A stretch of 64,000 nucleotides of DNA from JAIRMO01 sp046533115 (GCF_046533115.1 NZ_JAJQRC010000002.1:62001-126000); one strand, 5' to 3'. Shown: positions 8,540 to 17,054, numbered from the stretch's first letter. The notes: generated from the letters alone by a model not told the origin. Program-made: numbers and translations.

Positions 8540-9286
8540 TTACCGTTCCAAATTTCTAGTGCTGAAGATCGAATTGGGGATGGGCTGATCCAGAATGATA
8601 CTTTTCAGTACCAAGGTCGTTTTGCTGCCCCGGCGTAGGAGATCCCGAATCTCCGTTTCTACCGGGAAACGGCGGCCTTCGATTGTTTCGATCCTTTTCA
8701 GGTTGTATTCTTTAAGCTTTATCCCGGACAGGGCAAAAAGTTCATAATGGATACAGTCTCCATTCTCTTTATCTATCCAAAGTTTCTGTTTCGGGTAACT
8801 TTCGGTCTTCTTTTTCGCACTTAAATCCAGGACCCAACAATCCCGGTTGTTCCAGATTTCGGACCCCGCAAGAACCGGATTATACCGGGCCGATAGTTTT
8901 TCATTCTCAATGGTATCCTCATAGGAAAGATCCGACCCCATCATACTCTCCTTAAGCATATGTCCCGAAACAAGCATCACCTCCTCGGTATCCGGGGAAT
9001 ACACATAGAGTCGTCCTCCCCTTTTGAGGTACTTGGTTCCCCGATCCTCAGGATTGGTAAACTCAGTAAAATTGTCGGTATTCTCCCGGGCCCAGGCCTT
9101 CATAGTCTTAACATAGCGCCGATTTTGATACTCAATGATCATCTCCCCTTCGTATTCAATGGTGGTATAAATCTCATTATCATCCACCCGCCGTAATAAT
9201 TCCGCCGCAGACGGCGTCTGAGCGGACACAATGGCCGCCGCCATTAAAACAAACAAAACCGCAAATACCCTTACTTTCGTTTTCAT
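8540..9286 (-). CDS. Outer-membrane lipoprotein-sorting protein family (LolA-like)
   Basis: A 248-residue periplasmic protein of the COG2834 lipoprotein-sorting family. Start ATG 9286 has AGGAGG five bases upstream and opens a clean signal peptide (MKTKVRVFAVLFVLMAAAIVSAQ). Features include SAAELLRRVDD, LYVYSPDTEEV, LWIDKENGDCIHYE and a C-terminal basic end. Such proteins accept lipid or lipoprotein from an inner-membrane ABC complex; here two FtsX permeases and an ATPase lie directly upstream. The exact cargo is unknown. Confidence 0.85.
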   Translation of the reverse strand: MKTKVRVFAVLFVLMAAAIVSAQTPSAAELLRRVDDNEIYTTIEYEGEMIIEYQNRRYVKTMKAWARENTDNFTEFTNPEDRGTKYLKRGGRLYVYSPDTEEVMLVSGHMLKESMMGSDLSYEDTIENEKLSARYNPVLAGSEIWNNRDCWVLDLSAKKKTESYPKQKLWIDKENGDCIHYELFALSGIKLKEYNLKRIETIEGRRFPVETEIRDLLRRGSKTTLVLKSIILDQPIPNSIFSTRNLER

Positions 9287-9304
9287 CGTAAACCTCCTAA
9301 TAGT

Positions 9305-9383
9305 AACTACGAACCACACTAACAAACACAAAAAGGAAAACATGCCGAACAAAAAGTTCGTGTTTTTCGTGTGGTTCGTAGTT
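9305..9383. repeat. 15-bp inverted repeat with nested GTTCGTG motifs
   Basis: AACTACGAACCACAC (9305-9319) is perfectly complementary to GTGTGGTTCGTAGTT (9369-9383). The 49-base spacer has a smaller hairpin (GAAC-A5-GTTC). It fills the gap between the second ftsX gene and the lolA-like gene and ends 8 bp from the ftsX stop. A related stretch is at 44962-44992 (about 24 of 28 positions shared). It is probably a dispersed intergenic repeat; it could also damp read-through within the operon. Confidence 0.75.
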
Positions 9384-9391
9384 GAAATTCT

Positions 9392-10666
9392 TCATCTCCG
9401 CAGCGCTTCCACCGGTTCCACGAAGGCACTTTTCAGGCTGGGGAACAGGGTGAAGAGGGACGCCACCAGTACGCCCATGAGCCAGCTTTTCAGCAGGTTG
9501 ACGAAACTGAAGGCGAAAAATATCGCGTTGGCCGCGGGCATTTCGGCGAAGGTGCTTTCCCCGGCAAGGGCGGTCCAGCGCAGGGGAAAGAACTGGCCCA
9601 CGCCGGTAAAGACGCCCCCCAGGATCACCCCCGCAGTGGCCCCGGCTATAGCGAGGAACAGGGACTCGAAGAAGAAGACCCGGACGATTTCCCCACGGGT
9701 CATGCCAAGGCTCCCCATCATGCCGATTTCTTTGATCCGCTCGTGGATGATCATGGTAATCGTATTGACGATGAGGAGGCAGGCCACGATGAGGAAAACC
9801 AGGTAGATCAGGAAATACATGGGTTCGTACATATTCATCATCACGATCCAGTACTGATCCCGCCATTCGGTGACCACGTCTTCCGGGCCGAGGATTTTTT
9901 CCATCTCCGCGGCAATGCGCCCGCTCTGTTCCGGGGAGTCCCCGTAGACGATGATCTGCTGGGAAGCGTCGTCCAGCACGAGGAGGCGCTGGAGGCGGCC
10001 AAAGTCCACGATGATGGTCTCCCCGTCGGCCTTGGCGTAATCGAAGCGGAAGATCCCGCTGACCACCGGGGCCCACATCTTGTCGGAGAACTGGGCCGAC
10101 ACGGTTTTGAGGGGAATACGGTCGCCTATCCTGAGCCCCGCCTTTTCCGCAAGCCGCAGACCTATGGCGCACTCGTTACTGCCCCGCTCGGGCCAGCGGC
10201 CCTCCACCAGACCGTCATTCCGGTTCGTCAGGTTGAAGTGATTTACCGCCGTCTCCTCCCCCATGTTCATCCCCCAGAGGGTGGCGTGTTTCACCAGACT
10301 TTCCTGCAACGTGGCGTAGGCGGAGATCCGGGGAAACACCGCCCGCACGCCGGGAATGGCCCGGATCCGTTCCGTCACCGCCGCCAAACTCTGGCCCTCC
10401 GCCACGGGGTACTGGACAGGACTGTACTCGCTTTCCGCCTCGTATTGGGCCGACACCGCCCGGACATGACCCAACTCAAAAACCTGCACCACCTCGTGCA
10501 TACTCTTCAACATCCCCTCGATGAGGGACGAATAAAACACGACGAAGAACACCGCTATCCCCACCGCCGCCACGCAGAACATGGTCCGCCTGAGATTGCG
10601 AAAAATGTTCCTGAACGCGATGGTGATAAGGGCCCCCGTTCCCCCCTGCCGATAATTACCGCTCAT
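9392..10666 (-). CDS. FtsX/MacB-family ABC transporter permease (second of two)
   Basis: A 424-residue inner-membrane protein with the MacB/LolC topology: one N-terminal membrane helix (about residues 27-48), a large periplasmic domain, and three C-terminal helices (FLIYLVFLIVACLLIVN, then the GATAGVILGG and VNLLKSWLMGVLVASLF regions). The conserved cytosolic coupling motif is ERIKEIGMMGSLGMTR. I start at ATG 10666, which has a perfect AAGGAGGT; an earlier ATG at 10681 overlaps the previous stop and lacks one. It acts with the other FtsX protein and the ATPase, probably in lipoprotein or lipid export. Confidence 0.9.
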   Translation of the reverse strand: MSGNYRQGGTGALITIAFRNIFRNLRRTMFCVAAVGIAVFFVVFYSSLIEGMLKSMHEVVQVFELGHVRAVSAQYEAESEYSPVQYPVAEGQSLAAVTERIRAIPGVRAVFPRISAYATLQESLVKHATLWGMNMGEETAVNHFNLTNRNDGLVEGRWPERGSNECAIGLRLAEKAGLRIGDRIPLKTVSAQFSDKMWAPVVSGIFRFDYAKADGETIIVDFGRLQRLLVLDDASQQIIVYGDSPEQSGRIAAEMEKILGPEDVVTEWRDQYWIVMMNMYEPMYFLIYLVFLIVACLLIVNTITMIIHERIKEIGMMGSLGMTRGEIVRVFFFESLFLAIAGATAGVILGGVFTGVGQFFPLRWTALAGESTFAEMPAANAIFFAFSFVNLLKSWLMGVLVASLFTLFPSLKSAFVEPVEALRR

Positions 10667-10677
10667 ATAAACCTCCT

Positions 10678-12429
10678 TCATTCAAACCGCAGGCTTTGCG
10701 TAATCTCCATCTTCACCGCCCGGCGGGCGGGGAGCAGGGCCATGAGAGCCGAGAGGAGCGTGGCCACGATGCCGCTGCCTATGATGGTGTCCAACTTCCA
10801 GGTACCCCGGAAGTTGCCCGCCACCCGGTAGCCCATGCTGCCCCCCATCTGTTCCATCATTTCCGAAAAGTCTATGCCGTACTTGACCATAGGGATGTTG
10901 AGGAGGCAGCCGAGGATGATGCCCAGGACGGAACCGATGAGGCCCAGAAGGGCCGCCTCTACCATGTAGGTGAAAATGAGCTGGCCGCCCGTCATGCCCA
11001 GGGCCCGCATCATGCCGATTTCCCGGGTCCGTTCCAGGATCGCCAGGAGCATGGTGTTGGAAATGCCGATGAAGGCCAGGAGGAAAAGGAGGATGGAAAA
11101 TATTTTGCTTGCTCCCGATTCCATGTTCTCGTAGCCCAGGTAGTCTTTCACATAGTCCGTCCAGAAAAACACGTCCAAATCATCGGGGAGGGCGAGGCCC
11201 CGTTCCGCAAGACCTGAGTCCAGGGCGGCGCGGATGGCTGCTTTGGTTTCGATACCGCTGGTCATGTCCGCCGCGCCCAGGGTCTTGTCCCGGATCAACA
11301 GTTCGGTGATCCGGCCTTCCAGCATCATTCCCGCCTCGTCCTGCAGCACGTCCAGGGGCATATAGCCGGTGTTGTAGTTGTTGACGGGGTCCGGGGAATT
11401 TACCAGGCCCACCACTTTGGCGTCGATCACCTGGTTCACATGCCGGACCGCGCCGGAAAAATCAACCCGGAGCATGGCCGCCAGAGCCGCGTCCCGTTTT
11501 GCCGGGTCTTCCTCGATTAAAAGGTACGCGCCGGTAAGTTCGTCGTATTCGTAGGCCCCGCCCACCAGCCGCTGTTCCTCCGCGTTCAAAAGGGGCCAGA
11601 GGTCCGCGTCCCACTTGTCCGCCCGAATCGAGTCCGGGGCCATCTTGTAGTCGATGACCGTGGAGATCCGCACGTCGTTGCGGCCCGTGGTATCAACCAG
11701 ATTCCAGAGCCGGTCCAGGTCCGGCCGGGGCAGGTCCCGCCTGAGAACCAGCCGGCCCCTGGCCCGCTCCGCCGCGTATTCCTCGCTTTCCCCAAACTGG
11801 ACTTTTACTTCCATAGGCGCGTAGCAGTTTCGGATAAAAGTTTCGTCCGCGGGAACAAAGCCGTCACCGACGGCGGCCCTCACCGCTTCGATCAAATCTT
11901 CCAGTTCCGCCGGTTCCGGCCGGGTAGGAACCCCCACCCGGAGTTTGTCCGCGGTCATCAGCCCCAGGGCGACGCCGAACTCGCCGTTTCGGATATACCG
12001 GCCCAATTCAATGTAGTCCGTGTAGGCCAGGGTCCGCGCTTCCGCCGCAGGGTCCACGGCGTATACCACCAGCGGCGCGGAGCCGGTGAGGGAATAGAGG
12101 GTTCCCGAAAAGGTGTACCGGGGGGCCGCGTCGTAGCCCGCCTTGTCCAGCGCGGCGGCGCAGGCCTCCCAGCCGCCGAAGGTCTCGTAGCCGGGCAGCT
12201 CGTCCTTCTTGTCGAAGTACCCTTTGGTTTGCAGCTTCGCCGCCCCGATCTCGTAGTTGATAATGTTCCGCCGGGACTCGTTGTTCATGCCGGCGAGCCA
12301 GCTATCCATAAAGATATAGACCGTCACGCTCACCATGATCGCCGCGCAGGTGAGGATCGTCTTCACCTTGTGCCGCGCCAGGTTCCGCAGCGCCAGCCGC
12401 TTTAATTCTATCACGCTTGAAATTGTCAT
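10678..12429 (-). CDS. FtsX/MacB-family ABC transporter permease (first of two)
   Basis: A 583-residue permease with the same topology as its downstream partner but a larger periplasmic domain. It has an N-terminal helix around residues 20-38, the coupling motif ERTREIGMMRALGMT, and three C-terminal helices. It shares an ATGA overlap with the ATPase gene at its start (12429) and ends just before the next ftsX start. The pair with an ATPase resembles LolCDE. Unusually GC-rich codons relative to genes further left suggest strong codon bias or a different history, but no boundary repeats were seen. Confidence 0.9.
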   Translation of the reverse strand: MTISSVIELKRLALRNLARHKVKTILTCAAIMVSVTVYIFMDSWLAGMNNESRRNIINYEIGAAKLQTKGYFDKKDELPGYETFGGWEACAAALDKAGYDAAPRYTFSGTLYSLTGSAPLVVYAVDPAAEARTLAYTDYIELGRYIRNGEFGVALGLMTADKLRVGVPTRPEPAELEDLIEAVRAAVGDGFVPADETFIRNCYAPMEVKVQFGESEEYAAERARGRLVLRRDLPRPDLDRLWNLVDTTGRNDVRISTVIDYKMAPDSIRADKWDADLWPLLNAEEQRLVGGAYEYDELTGAYLLIEEDPAKRDAALAAMLRVDFSGAVRHVNQVIDAKVVGLVNSPDPVNNYNTGYMPLDVLQDEAGMMLEGRITELLIRDKTLGAADMTSGIETKAAIRAALDSGLAERGLALPDDLDVFFWTDYVKDYLGYENMESGASKIFSILLFLLAFIGISNTMLLAILERTREIGMMRALGMTGGQLIFTYMVEAALLGLIGSVLGIILGCLLNIPMVKYGIDFSEMMEQMGGSMGYRVAGNFRGTWKLDTIIGSGIVATLLSALMALLPARRAVKMEITQSLRFE

Positions 12430-13112
12430 TACTTCACCTCGTCGGATTCAACCTGGCCGTCCCGGATCCGGATGAGCCGGCGGGCGTGGTCCATCACCAT
12501 AAGGTCATGGGTGGAGAAGATGAAGGTGGTCCCTTCGAGTTGGTTGAGCCGCACCATGAGTTCCAGAATCTCCCGACCTATGGTGGAATCCAGGTTCGCC
12601 GTGGGTTCGTCGGCGAGGATCAGGGCGGGCCGTTTTACCAGGGCCCGGGCGATTGCCACCCGTTGCTGCTGGCCGCCGGACATCTCCTTGGGCCGCCGCC
12701 TCTCCATACCCTCAAGCCCCACCTGGGCCAGAACCTGCCGGACCCGGTCCCGGACTTCCCCCTTGTCCACCCCCAAAAGGGTCAGGGGAAAGCCGATATT
12801 TTCCTCCACCGACAGAACGGGAATAAGGTTATAGGCCTGAAAGATAAAGCCGATGCTATGCCGCCTGAGCAGGGCGAGCCGCTTCTTTGAAAGCCCCGCA
12901 ATATCGGTCCCGCCAACACTCATAGTCCCGCCGGTCAGGGTGTCCAGGCAGCCCGCCAGGTGGAGGAAGGTGGACTTGCCGCTCCCGGAAGGCCCGGCAA
13001 TGGCGGCAAAGTCCCCGCCCTGAAATTCCAGATTCAACCCCCGCAGGGCGTGGACCGTCTGCCCGTTCAAGCCGTAATCCTTCACCAAATTTTCCGCTTT
13101 TACCACTGTCAT
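12429..13112 (-). CDS. LolD/MacB-type ABC transporter ATP-binding protein
   Basis: A 227-residue ATPase with Walker A GPSGSGKST (near residue 40), Q-loop FQAYNL, signature MSGGQQQR, Walker B LILADEPTANLD and H-loop STHD. High similarity in layout to LolD identifies it as the motor of the adjacent FtsX permeases. Its stop overlaps the first ftsX start by four bases. It lies 36 bp downstream of the SPFH gene, consistent with one operon. Confidence 0.95.
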   Translation of the reverse strand: MTVVKAENLVKDYGLNGQTVHALRGLNLEFQGGDFAAIAGPSGSGKSTFLHLAGCLDTLTGGTMSVGGTDIAGLSKKRLALLRRHSIGFIFQAYNLIPVLSVEENIGFPLTLLGVDKGEVRDRVRQVLAQVGLEGMERRRPKEMSGGQQQRVAIARALVKRPALILADEPTANLDSTIGREILELMVRLNQLEGTTFIFSTHDLMVMDHARRLIRIRDGQVESDEVK

Positions 13113-13148
13113 AGTATGCTCCTCAAAGTTACCTGATAACCAACCATG

Positions 13149-14267
13149 TCATTGCTCCCCCTCATTTCTATCTCCTCTCTCCTCCCGCCGTAGTTCCGTC
13201 AAAGCCTCAAGGCCGAAGATGTCCTTTGCCTTGAGTTCCTCGGTAATTGAACTGGGAACCAACATCATGGAATTCCCCGCTTTGAGCCCTTCATTCAAAA
13301 TCGAAAGGATCTTGAGCTTCATCGCCGGTTCGGTTTTCGCGTAAATCCGAACCGCCTCTTCCAGCTTTCTGGCAATCTCTATCTCCGCTTCCGCCAGAAG
13401 GATCCTCCCCTTCTTTTCCCGTTCCGCCTGGGCAAGCCTTGAAAGGGAATCCTGGAGATGTTCCGGAATCTGTATATCCGTAATTTCGATATGTTGTACG
13501 GTGATTCCCCATTCGGTGGTTTTTTTATCCACTTCTTCCTGAATCTGCTTTTTAATGATATCCCCTCTTTCCAGGAACGTAGTCAAATCATGGCTGCTCA
13601 CCGCGTTTCTCAGGGCTGTCTTTGAGGAGAGGATCACCGCATCCTCGTAGTTCTGAACCTCCAGGACCGCTTTTTCCGGGTCCCAGACCAGCCAGAAACA
13701 CAGGGCATCCACGGTCACCGTCACCGAATCCAGGGTGAGGGTTTCTTGGGCGGAAAAATCAGTCACCCGGATTCTAAGATCCACCCGTTGGGCTATCCTA
13801 TCCGCAATGGGAATAAGTACAAAAAGCCCCGGTCCCCGGATTCGGTAAAACCTACCGAAACGCAGCACAATGGCCCGTTCCCATTCTTCCAGCCGTTGTA
13901 TTGCCGGGACAAAAAGCACCGCTAGGGCCATAAAAATGAGGGACAGAGCTAACCGGGGAAAACCTATAATTCCAAAAACACCGACCAGCAGGATGTATAT
14001 TTTTATCCCCGCCCCCCATCGAGGGAAGAAAATCAATAATATAAGGGTTACACAGGGCATTCCCAGAAGTATTCCTAATTCCGGTAACGAAGGCGGAGAA
14101 CCGGTAACCAATGAGCCTCCCAGGATAAAAAGCACCCCAATTCCTAAAAAGCCTATTCCCAGCGCGTTCAGGGAGAAATCCCGAAGTTTCTGCCGGGGCT
14201 GAATATTTTTAATAAGCTGTTTAACCGCAGGATTTTTATTTTTCTGGGTAGATCCATTAAACTTCAT
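13149..14267 (-). CDS. SPFH/band 7 membrane protein (slipin/stomatin-like)
   Basis: A 372-residue membrane protein. The N-terminus has several hydrophobic segments (FLGIGVLFILGG, MPCVTLILLIFF, and a segment ending FMALAVLFV), then an SPFH domain with ERAIVLRFGRFYRIRGPGLF. A helical C-terminal region follows (RLAQAEREKKGRILLAEAE...). Start ATG 14267 has AGGAGGAG at the right spacing; upstream in-frame codons overlap gntR and are not used. SPFH proteins organise membrane microdomains and oligomeric complexes. Lying between gntR and the ABC genes, it may scaffold the exporter. A dispersed 11-mer copy (13940-13950) encodes ALSL in a membrane segment. Confidence 0.85.
   Translation of the reverse strand: MKFNGSTQKNKNPAVKQLIKNIQPRQKLRDFSLNALGIGFLGIGVLFILGGSLVTGSPPSLPELGILLGMPCVTLILLIFFPRWGAGIKIYILLVGVFGIIGFPRLALSLIFMALAVLFVPAIQRLEEWERAIVLRFGRFYRIRGPGLFVLIPIADRIAQRVDLRIRVTDFSAQETLTLDSVTVTVDALCFWLVWDPEKAVLEVQNYEDAVILSSKTALRNAVSSHDLTTFLERGDIIKKQIQEEVDKKTTEWGITVQHIEITDIQIPEHLQDSLSRLAQAEREKKGRILLAEAEIEIARKLEEAVRIYAKTEPAMKLKILSILNEGLKAGNSMMLVPSSITEELKAKDIFGLEALTELRREERGDRNEGEQ
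13940..13950 (+). repeat. Dispersed 11-mer, copy 8 (in SPFH CDS)
   Basis: GGGACAGAGCT, read by the minus-strand gene as ALSL within a transmembrane helix. Confidence 0.75.
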
Positions 14268-14286
14268 GTTACTCCTCCTATAATTC

Positions 14287-14682
14287 CTAAACAAAATAAT
14301 TTTCAATAAGCTGTTTAAGTTCCTCTTCTCCGACTCCCAAATTCTGCATCTCCTGAACAAACCGGCCGATAACTTCCTGGATCTTTCGATTCCGTTCATC
14401 CCGTTCCTGAATCGGTTTTTTATCGGAAACATAGGTCCCGCTTCCCACCTGGGTAATCAGGATCCCCCGGATCTCCAGTTCCCCATAGGCCTTTGCAATC
14501 GTGTTCGGGTTGATCCGCAATTCTATCGCCAGGGAACGAATGGTAGGTAATTTATCCCCCGGTTTTATCCGCTCCGACAGAATCGCGTATTCTATCTGCT
14601 GGATTATCTGCCGATACACCGGTACACCCTTATCCGTGTCCAGAGAAAAATATAATTTCCTCTCTGCATTTGTACTATTCAT
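14287..14682 (-). CDS. GntR-family transcriptional regulator, YtrA-like
   Basis: A 131-residue regulator with an N-terminal winged helix (PVYRQIIQQIEYAI, DKLPTIRSLAIELRINPNTIAKAYGELE, GSGTYVS) and a short helical C-terminus. Short YtrA-type GntR proteins usually repress adjacent ABC transporter operons. It is first in the run gntR-SPFH-ABC-ftsX-ftsX. No Shine-Dalgarno precedes the ATG, and a promoter -10 ends 8 bases before it, so the mRNA is probably leaderless. An inverted TTGTACTA/TAGTACAA pair covers the start codon, suggesting autoregulation. Confidence 0.9.
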   Translation of the reverse strand: MNSTNAERKLYFSLDTDKGVPVYRQIIQQIEYAILSERIKPGDKLPTIRSLAIELRINPNTIAKAYGELEIRGILITQVGSGTYVSDKKPIQERDERNRKIQEVIGRFVQEMQNLGVGEEELKQLIENYFV

Positions 14683-14719
14683 CTAGTACAATCGTAAATG
14701 AACTAGTACAATATGTCAA
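14670..14719 (-). promoter_or_regulatory. gntR promoter with overlapping GntR-type operator
   Basis: Read on the minus strand: -35 TTGACA (14719-14714), 17 bp, -10 TACGAT (14696-14691), then the ATG at 14682. The palindrome TTGTACTA-N6-TAGTACAA (14670-14677 / 14684-14691) spans the start codon and abuts the -10. A third TAGTACAA lies at 14704-14711 between the -35 and -10. Such a layout would let GntR block its own transcription. Confidence 0.75.
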
Positions 14720-14758
14720 TTACTTTTTTTATTTTTTATGCTATTTAGGGACAATTTA

Positions 14759-14770
14759 GGGGACAGAGCT
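14759..14770 (+). repeat. Dispersed 11-mer, copy 9 (left flank of RAYT)
   Basis: GGGGACAGAGCT 90 bp upstream of the transposase start, in inverted orientation to the copy at 15389-15399. Confidence 0.85.
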
Positions 14771-14860
14771 TATTAGCTGGAAAAGAAGTCTAAAGTCCGC
14801 TTTTTTAAAAATTTACGATTTCCCGAAGCAATATGAATATGAGATCCATAATAAAGAGTT

Positions 14861-15361
14861 ATGAGACATCCAAGAAAACTTAAGGATAACGCCACTTATC
14901 ATGTGACGGTCCGGGCAAACCGGAGGGAGATGGTTCTTTTTTGTACGGCTATGCGGATTTTGTTCCTCAATGTGGTAAAACGGGCAAAAAAGAAATATAA
15001 ATTCCAAATAGACAATTTTTCTATCATGGGAAATCATGTTCACCTTATTATTCGGCCGGGAAAGGATGAATCCTTATCCCGTATCATGCAATGGATATTA
15101 AGTGTCTTTGCTATGGCATGGAACCGAGCCCACTTTCAGACCGGTCATGTATGGGGAGAACGATTTTTTTCCAAGATCATCAATGATTGTATCGAATTTA
15201 TCAAAACATTTCATTACATTTCGCAAAATCCGGTAAAGGCCCAATTAGTCAAAAGTCCTGAAGAATGGGAATTTGGAGGACTCTGGCATTTTATTTCAGG
15301 GAAAAAAGAAATAATTGGGGAACCCGCATCATGGATCCAAGAGATATATCGGAATTATTGA
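14861..15361 (+). CDS. REP-associated tyrosine transposase (RAYT, IS200/IS605-like Y1 transposase)
   Basis: A 166-residue HUH nuclease. The metal-binding HUH motif is NHVHLIIRP (H59, H61), and the catalytic Tyr is Y119 in FHYISQNPVKAQLV, matching the YxxxNPV signature of TnpA-REP proteins. These enzymes nick single-stranded REP hairpins. Here the inverted 11-mers at 14759-14770 and 15389-15399 are the likely recognition repeats. No second IS200 ORF (TnpB) and no target duplication are evident, so it is likely domesticated. The gene is intact; Shine-Dalgarno is weak (AAAGAG). Confidence 0.88.
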   Translation: MRHPRKLKDNATYHVTVRANRREMVLFCTAMRILFLNVVKRAKKKYKFQIDNFSIMGNHVHLIIRPGKDESLSRIMQWILSVFAMAWNRAHFQTGHVWGERFFSKIINDCIEFIKTFHYISQNPVKAQLVKSPEEWEFGGLWHFISGKKEIIGEPASWIQEIYRNY

Positions 15362-15388
15362 GAATATTCTATCCCTGGGATCGTAAAC

Positions 15389-15399
15389 AGCTCTGTCCC
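15389..15399 (-). repeat. Dispersed 11-mer, copy 10 (right flank of RAYT)
   Basis: GGGACAGAGCT on the minus strand, 28 bp after the transposase stop and 9 bp before the end of the convergent UPF0210 gene. Confidence 0.85.
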
Positions 15400-15407
15400 T
15401 CTAGATA

Positions 15408-16769
15408 CTAATTTTTGAAGCTATGGAGAGGGGCAGGTATCCTGCCGCCCCGGGCGATAAAGGAGTCGCTTTTCGCCCTGTTTACCGCCATAATGGGAGT
15501 ACCCCCTAAAAGGCCGCCGAATTCCGCCCATTCCCCGGCTTTTTTACCCGGCACCGGAATGACCCGTACCGCGGTGGTCTTATTGTTCACCATCCCGATG
15601 GCCATTTCATCGGCAATGATCGCCGAAATCGTTGCGGTGGAGGTATCCCCCGGAAGGGCAATCATATCCAGTCCCACCGAGCAGACCGAGGTCATAGCTT
15701 CTAATTTATCCATGCTTATAGAACCGGCTCTCACCGCCGCGACCATACCTTCATCCTCCGAAACCGGTATGAACGCCCCGGAAAATCCTCCCACATGGGT
15801 CGAGGCCATAACCCCCCCCTTTTTTACCATATCCGTCAGCATGGCCAGGGCCGCGGTAGTTCCGTGGGTTCCCGCCGACTCAAGGCCCATCTCTTCCAGG
15901 ATCCGGGCTACCGAATCCCCTACCGCGGGGGTAGGGGCCAGGGAAAGATCCAATATTCCGAAGGGAACCCCTAACCGTTTGGCCGCTTCCATCCCTACCA
16001 GTTGACCCATACGGGTAATCTTGAAGGCCGTTTTTTTGATAATATCCGCCAGTTCATCAAAATTTGCGTCCCGATGCCTTTCCAGGGCGGCCTTCACCAC
16101 CCCGGGACCGGAAACACCCACATTAAGGCATGCCTCCCCTTCCCCGACCCCATGAAAGGCCCCGGCCATAAAGGGATTATCCTCCGGCGCGTTACAGAAA
16201 ACCACTAACTTCGCACAGGCGATCCCATCCGTGCCGGCGGTTTTTTCCGCGGCGGCCTTGATCACCTCTCCCATGCGGCGGACCGCGTCCATGTTGATAC
16301 CGCTTTTCGTACTAGCCACATTTACCGACGCGCAAACCCGTTCCGTAAGGGACAGAGCTTCAGGAATCGAATCAATAAGCCGTCTGTCCCCCTGGCAAAA
16401 GCCCTTTTGTACTAGGGCAGAGAACCCCCCGACAAAGTCAATACCCAGTTCCTTGGCGACCTCATCCAGGACCACCGCATAGGGGGTATAATCTTCGTCC
16501 CCGGAAGAACCGGCAATAAGGGCCATGGGGGTAACCGAAAGACGCTTATTGATAATGGGGATACCGTATTCGACCTCTATCTGCCGGCCCGTCTGAACCA
16601 GGGATCCCGCCGTCTTAAGGAGTTTTTCCCGGATTCTCCTCCGGGTCTCCCCGCCGGACGCGGAAGCGCAATCCAGTAGGGATACCCCCAGGGTAATGGC
16701 CCGGATATCCAGTTTGTACCGCAGGAACATATCCACGGTCTCTTTTATTTCAAATGGGGTAAATAACAT
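15408..16769 (-). CDS. UPF0210/DUF711 (PFL-like) family protein
   Basis: A 453-residue cytosolic protein of the UPF0210 (DUF711) family, structurally related to pyruvate formate-lyase-like barrels but without the glycyl-radical motif. Characteristic stretches are RAITLGVSLLDCA at the N-terminus, GVSGPGVVKAAL and HVGGFSGAFIPVSEDEGM. Biochemical role is unknown; members are almost always paired with an ACT-domain protein, as here (5 bp spacing), suggesting amino-acid-responsive regulation. A dispersed 11-mer copy (16349-16359) encodes ALSL. Confidence 0.9.
   Translation of the reverse strand: MLFTPFEIKETVDMFLRYKLDIRAITLGVSLLDCASASGGETRRRIREKLLKTAGSLVQTGRQIEVEYGIPIINKRLSVTPMALIAGSSGDEDYTPYAVVLDEVAKELGIDFVGGFSALVQKGFCQGDRRLIDSIPEALSLTERVCASVNVASTKSGINMDAVRRMGEVIKAAAEKTAGTDGIACAKLVVFCNAPEDNPFMAGAFHGVGEGEACLNVGVSGPGVVKAALERHRDANFDELADIIKKTAFKITRMGQLVGMEAAKRLGVPFGILDLSLAPTPAVGDSVARILEEMGLESAGTHGTTAALAMLTDMVKKGGVMASTHVGGFSGAFIPVSEDEGMVAAVRAGSISMDKLEAMTSVCSVGLDMIALPGDTSTATISAIIADEMAIGMVNNKTTAVRVIPVPGKKAGEWAEFGGLLGGTPIMAVNRAKSDSFIARGGRIPAPLHSFKN
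16349..16359 (+). repeat. Dispersed 11-mer, copy 11 (in UPF0210 CDS)
   Basis: GGGACAGAGCT, read by the minus-strand gene as ALSL in the stretch PEALSLTERV. Confidence 0.75.
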
Positions 16770-16774
16770 AAGTT

Positions 16775-17044
16775 TTATATACGGTGCATGGCGCTAAAAA
16801 CCTGTTCATGCATGATGCTGATGGATACCTTCATGGTTTTTCCAATTTCATCAAGTTCTTCTTTGATCTTTTCCAGGGAAACACTGCCTTGGGAGAGGTC
16901 AACCATCATAACCATGACAAAGTTACCCTTTAAAATGGTTTGGCTTATATCTTCTATATTGATATTCCGTTCCGCCAAAAAAGCGCTTACCCGGGCAATT
17001 ATACCAACATGATCGGTACCTACCACGGTGATAATCGCGTTCAT
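16775..17044 (-). CDS. ACT-domain protein, UPF0237 family
   Basis: An 89-residue single ACT domain (IITVVGTDHVGIIARVSAFLAERNINIEDISQ). ACT domains bind amino acids and regulate partner enzymes. UPF0237 proteins are consistently encoded beside UPF0210, as here, implying a two-part system whose ligand is unknown. Its stop is 5 bp before the UPF0210 start; its own start is 10 bp after the AI-2E family gene. Confidence 0.93.
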   Translation of the reverse strand: MNAIITVVGTDHVGIIARVSAFLAERNINIEDISQTILKGNFVMVMMVDLSQGSVSLEKIKEELDEIGKTMKVSISIMHEQVFSAMHRI

Positions 17045-17054
17045 CCTATTCCCC

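Larger units (their letters stand above)
14759..15399 (+). mobile_element. RAYT unit: transposase gene between inverted GGGACAGAGCT repeats
   Basis: The REP-type 11-mer lies on both sides of a single Y1 transposase gene in opposite orientations, the standard arrangement of REP-associated tyrosine transposases (RAYTs). RAYTs are usually single-copy, domesticated, and tied to REP/REPIN families scattered through their host genome. Twelve further copies of the same 11-mer occur in the first 24 kb here. Confidence 0.8.
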
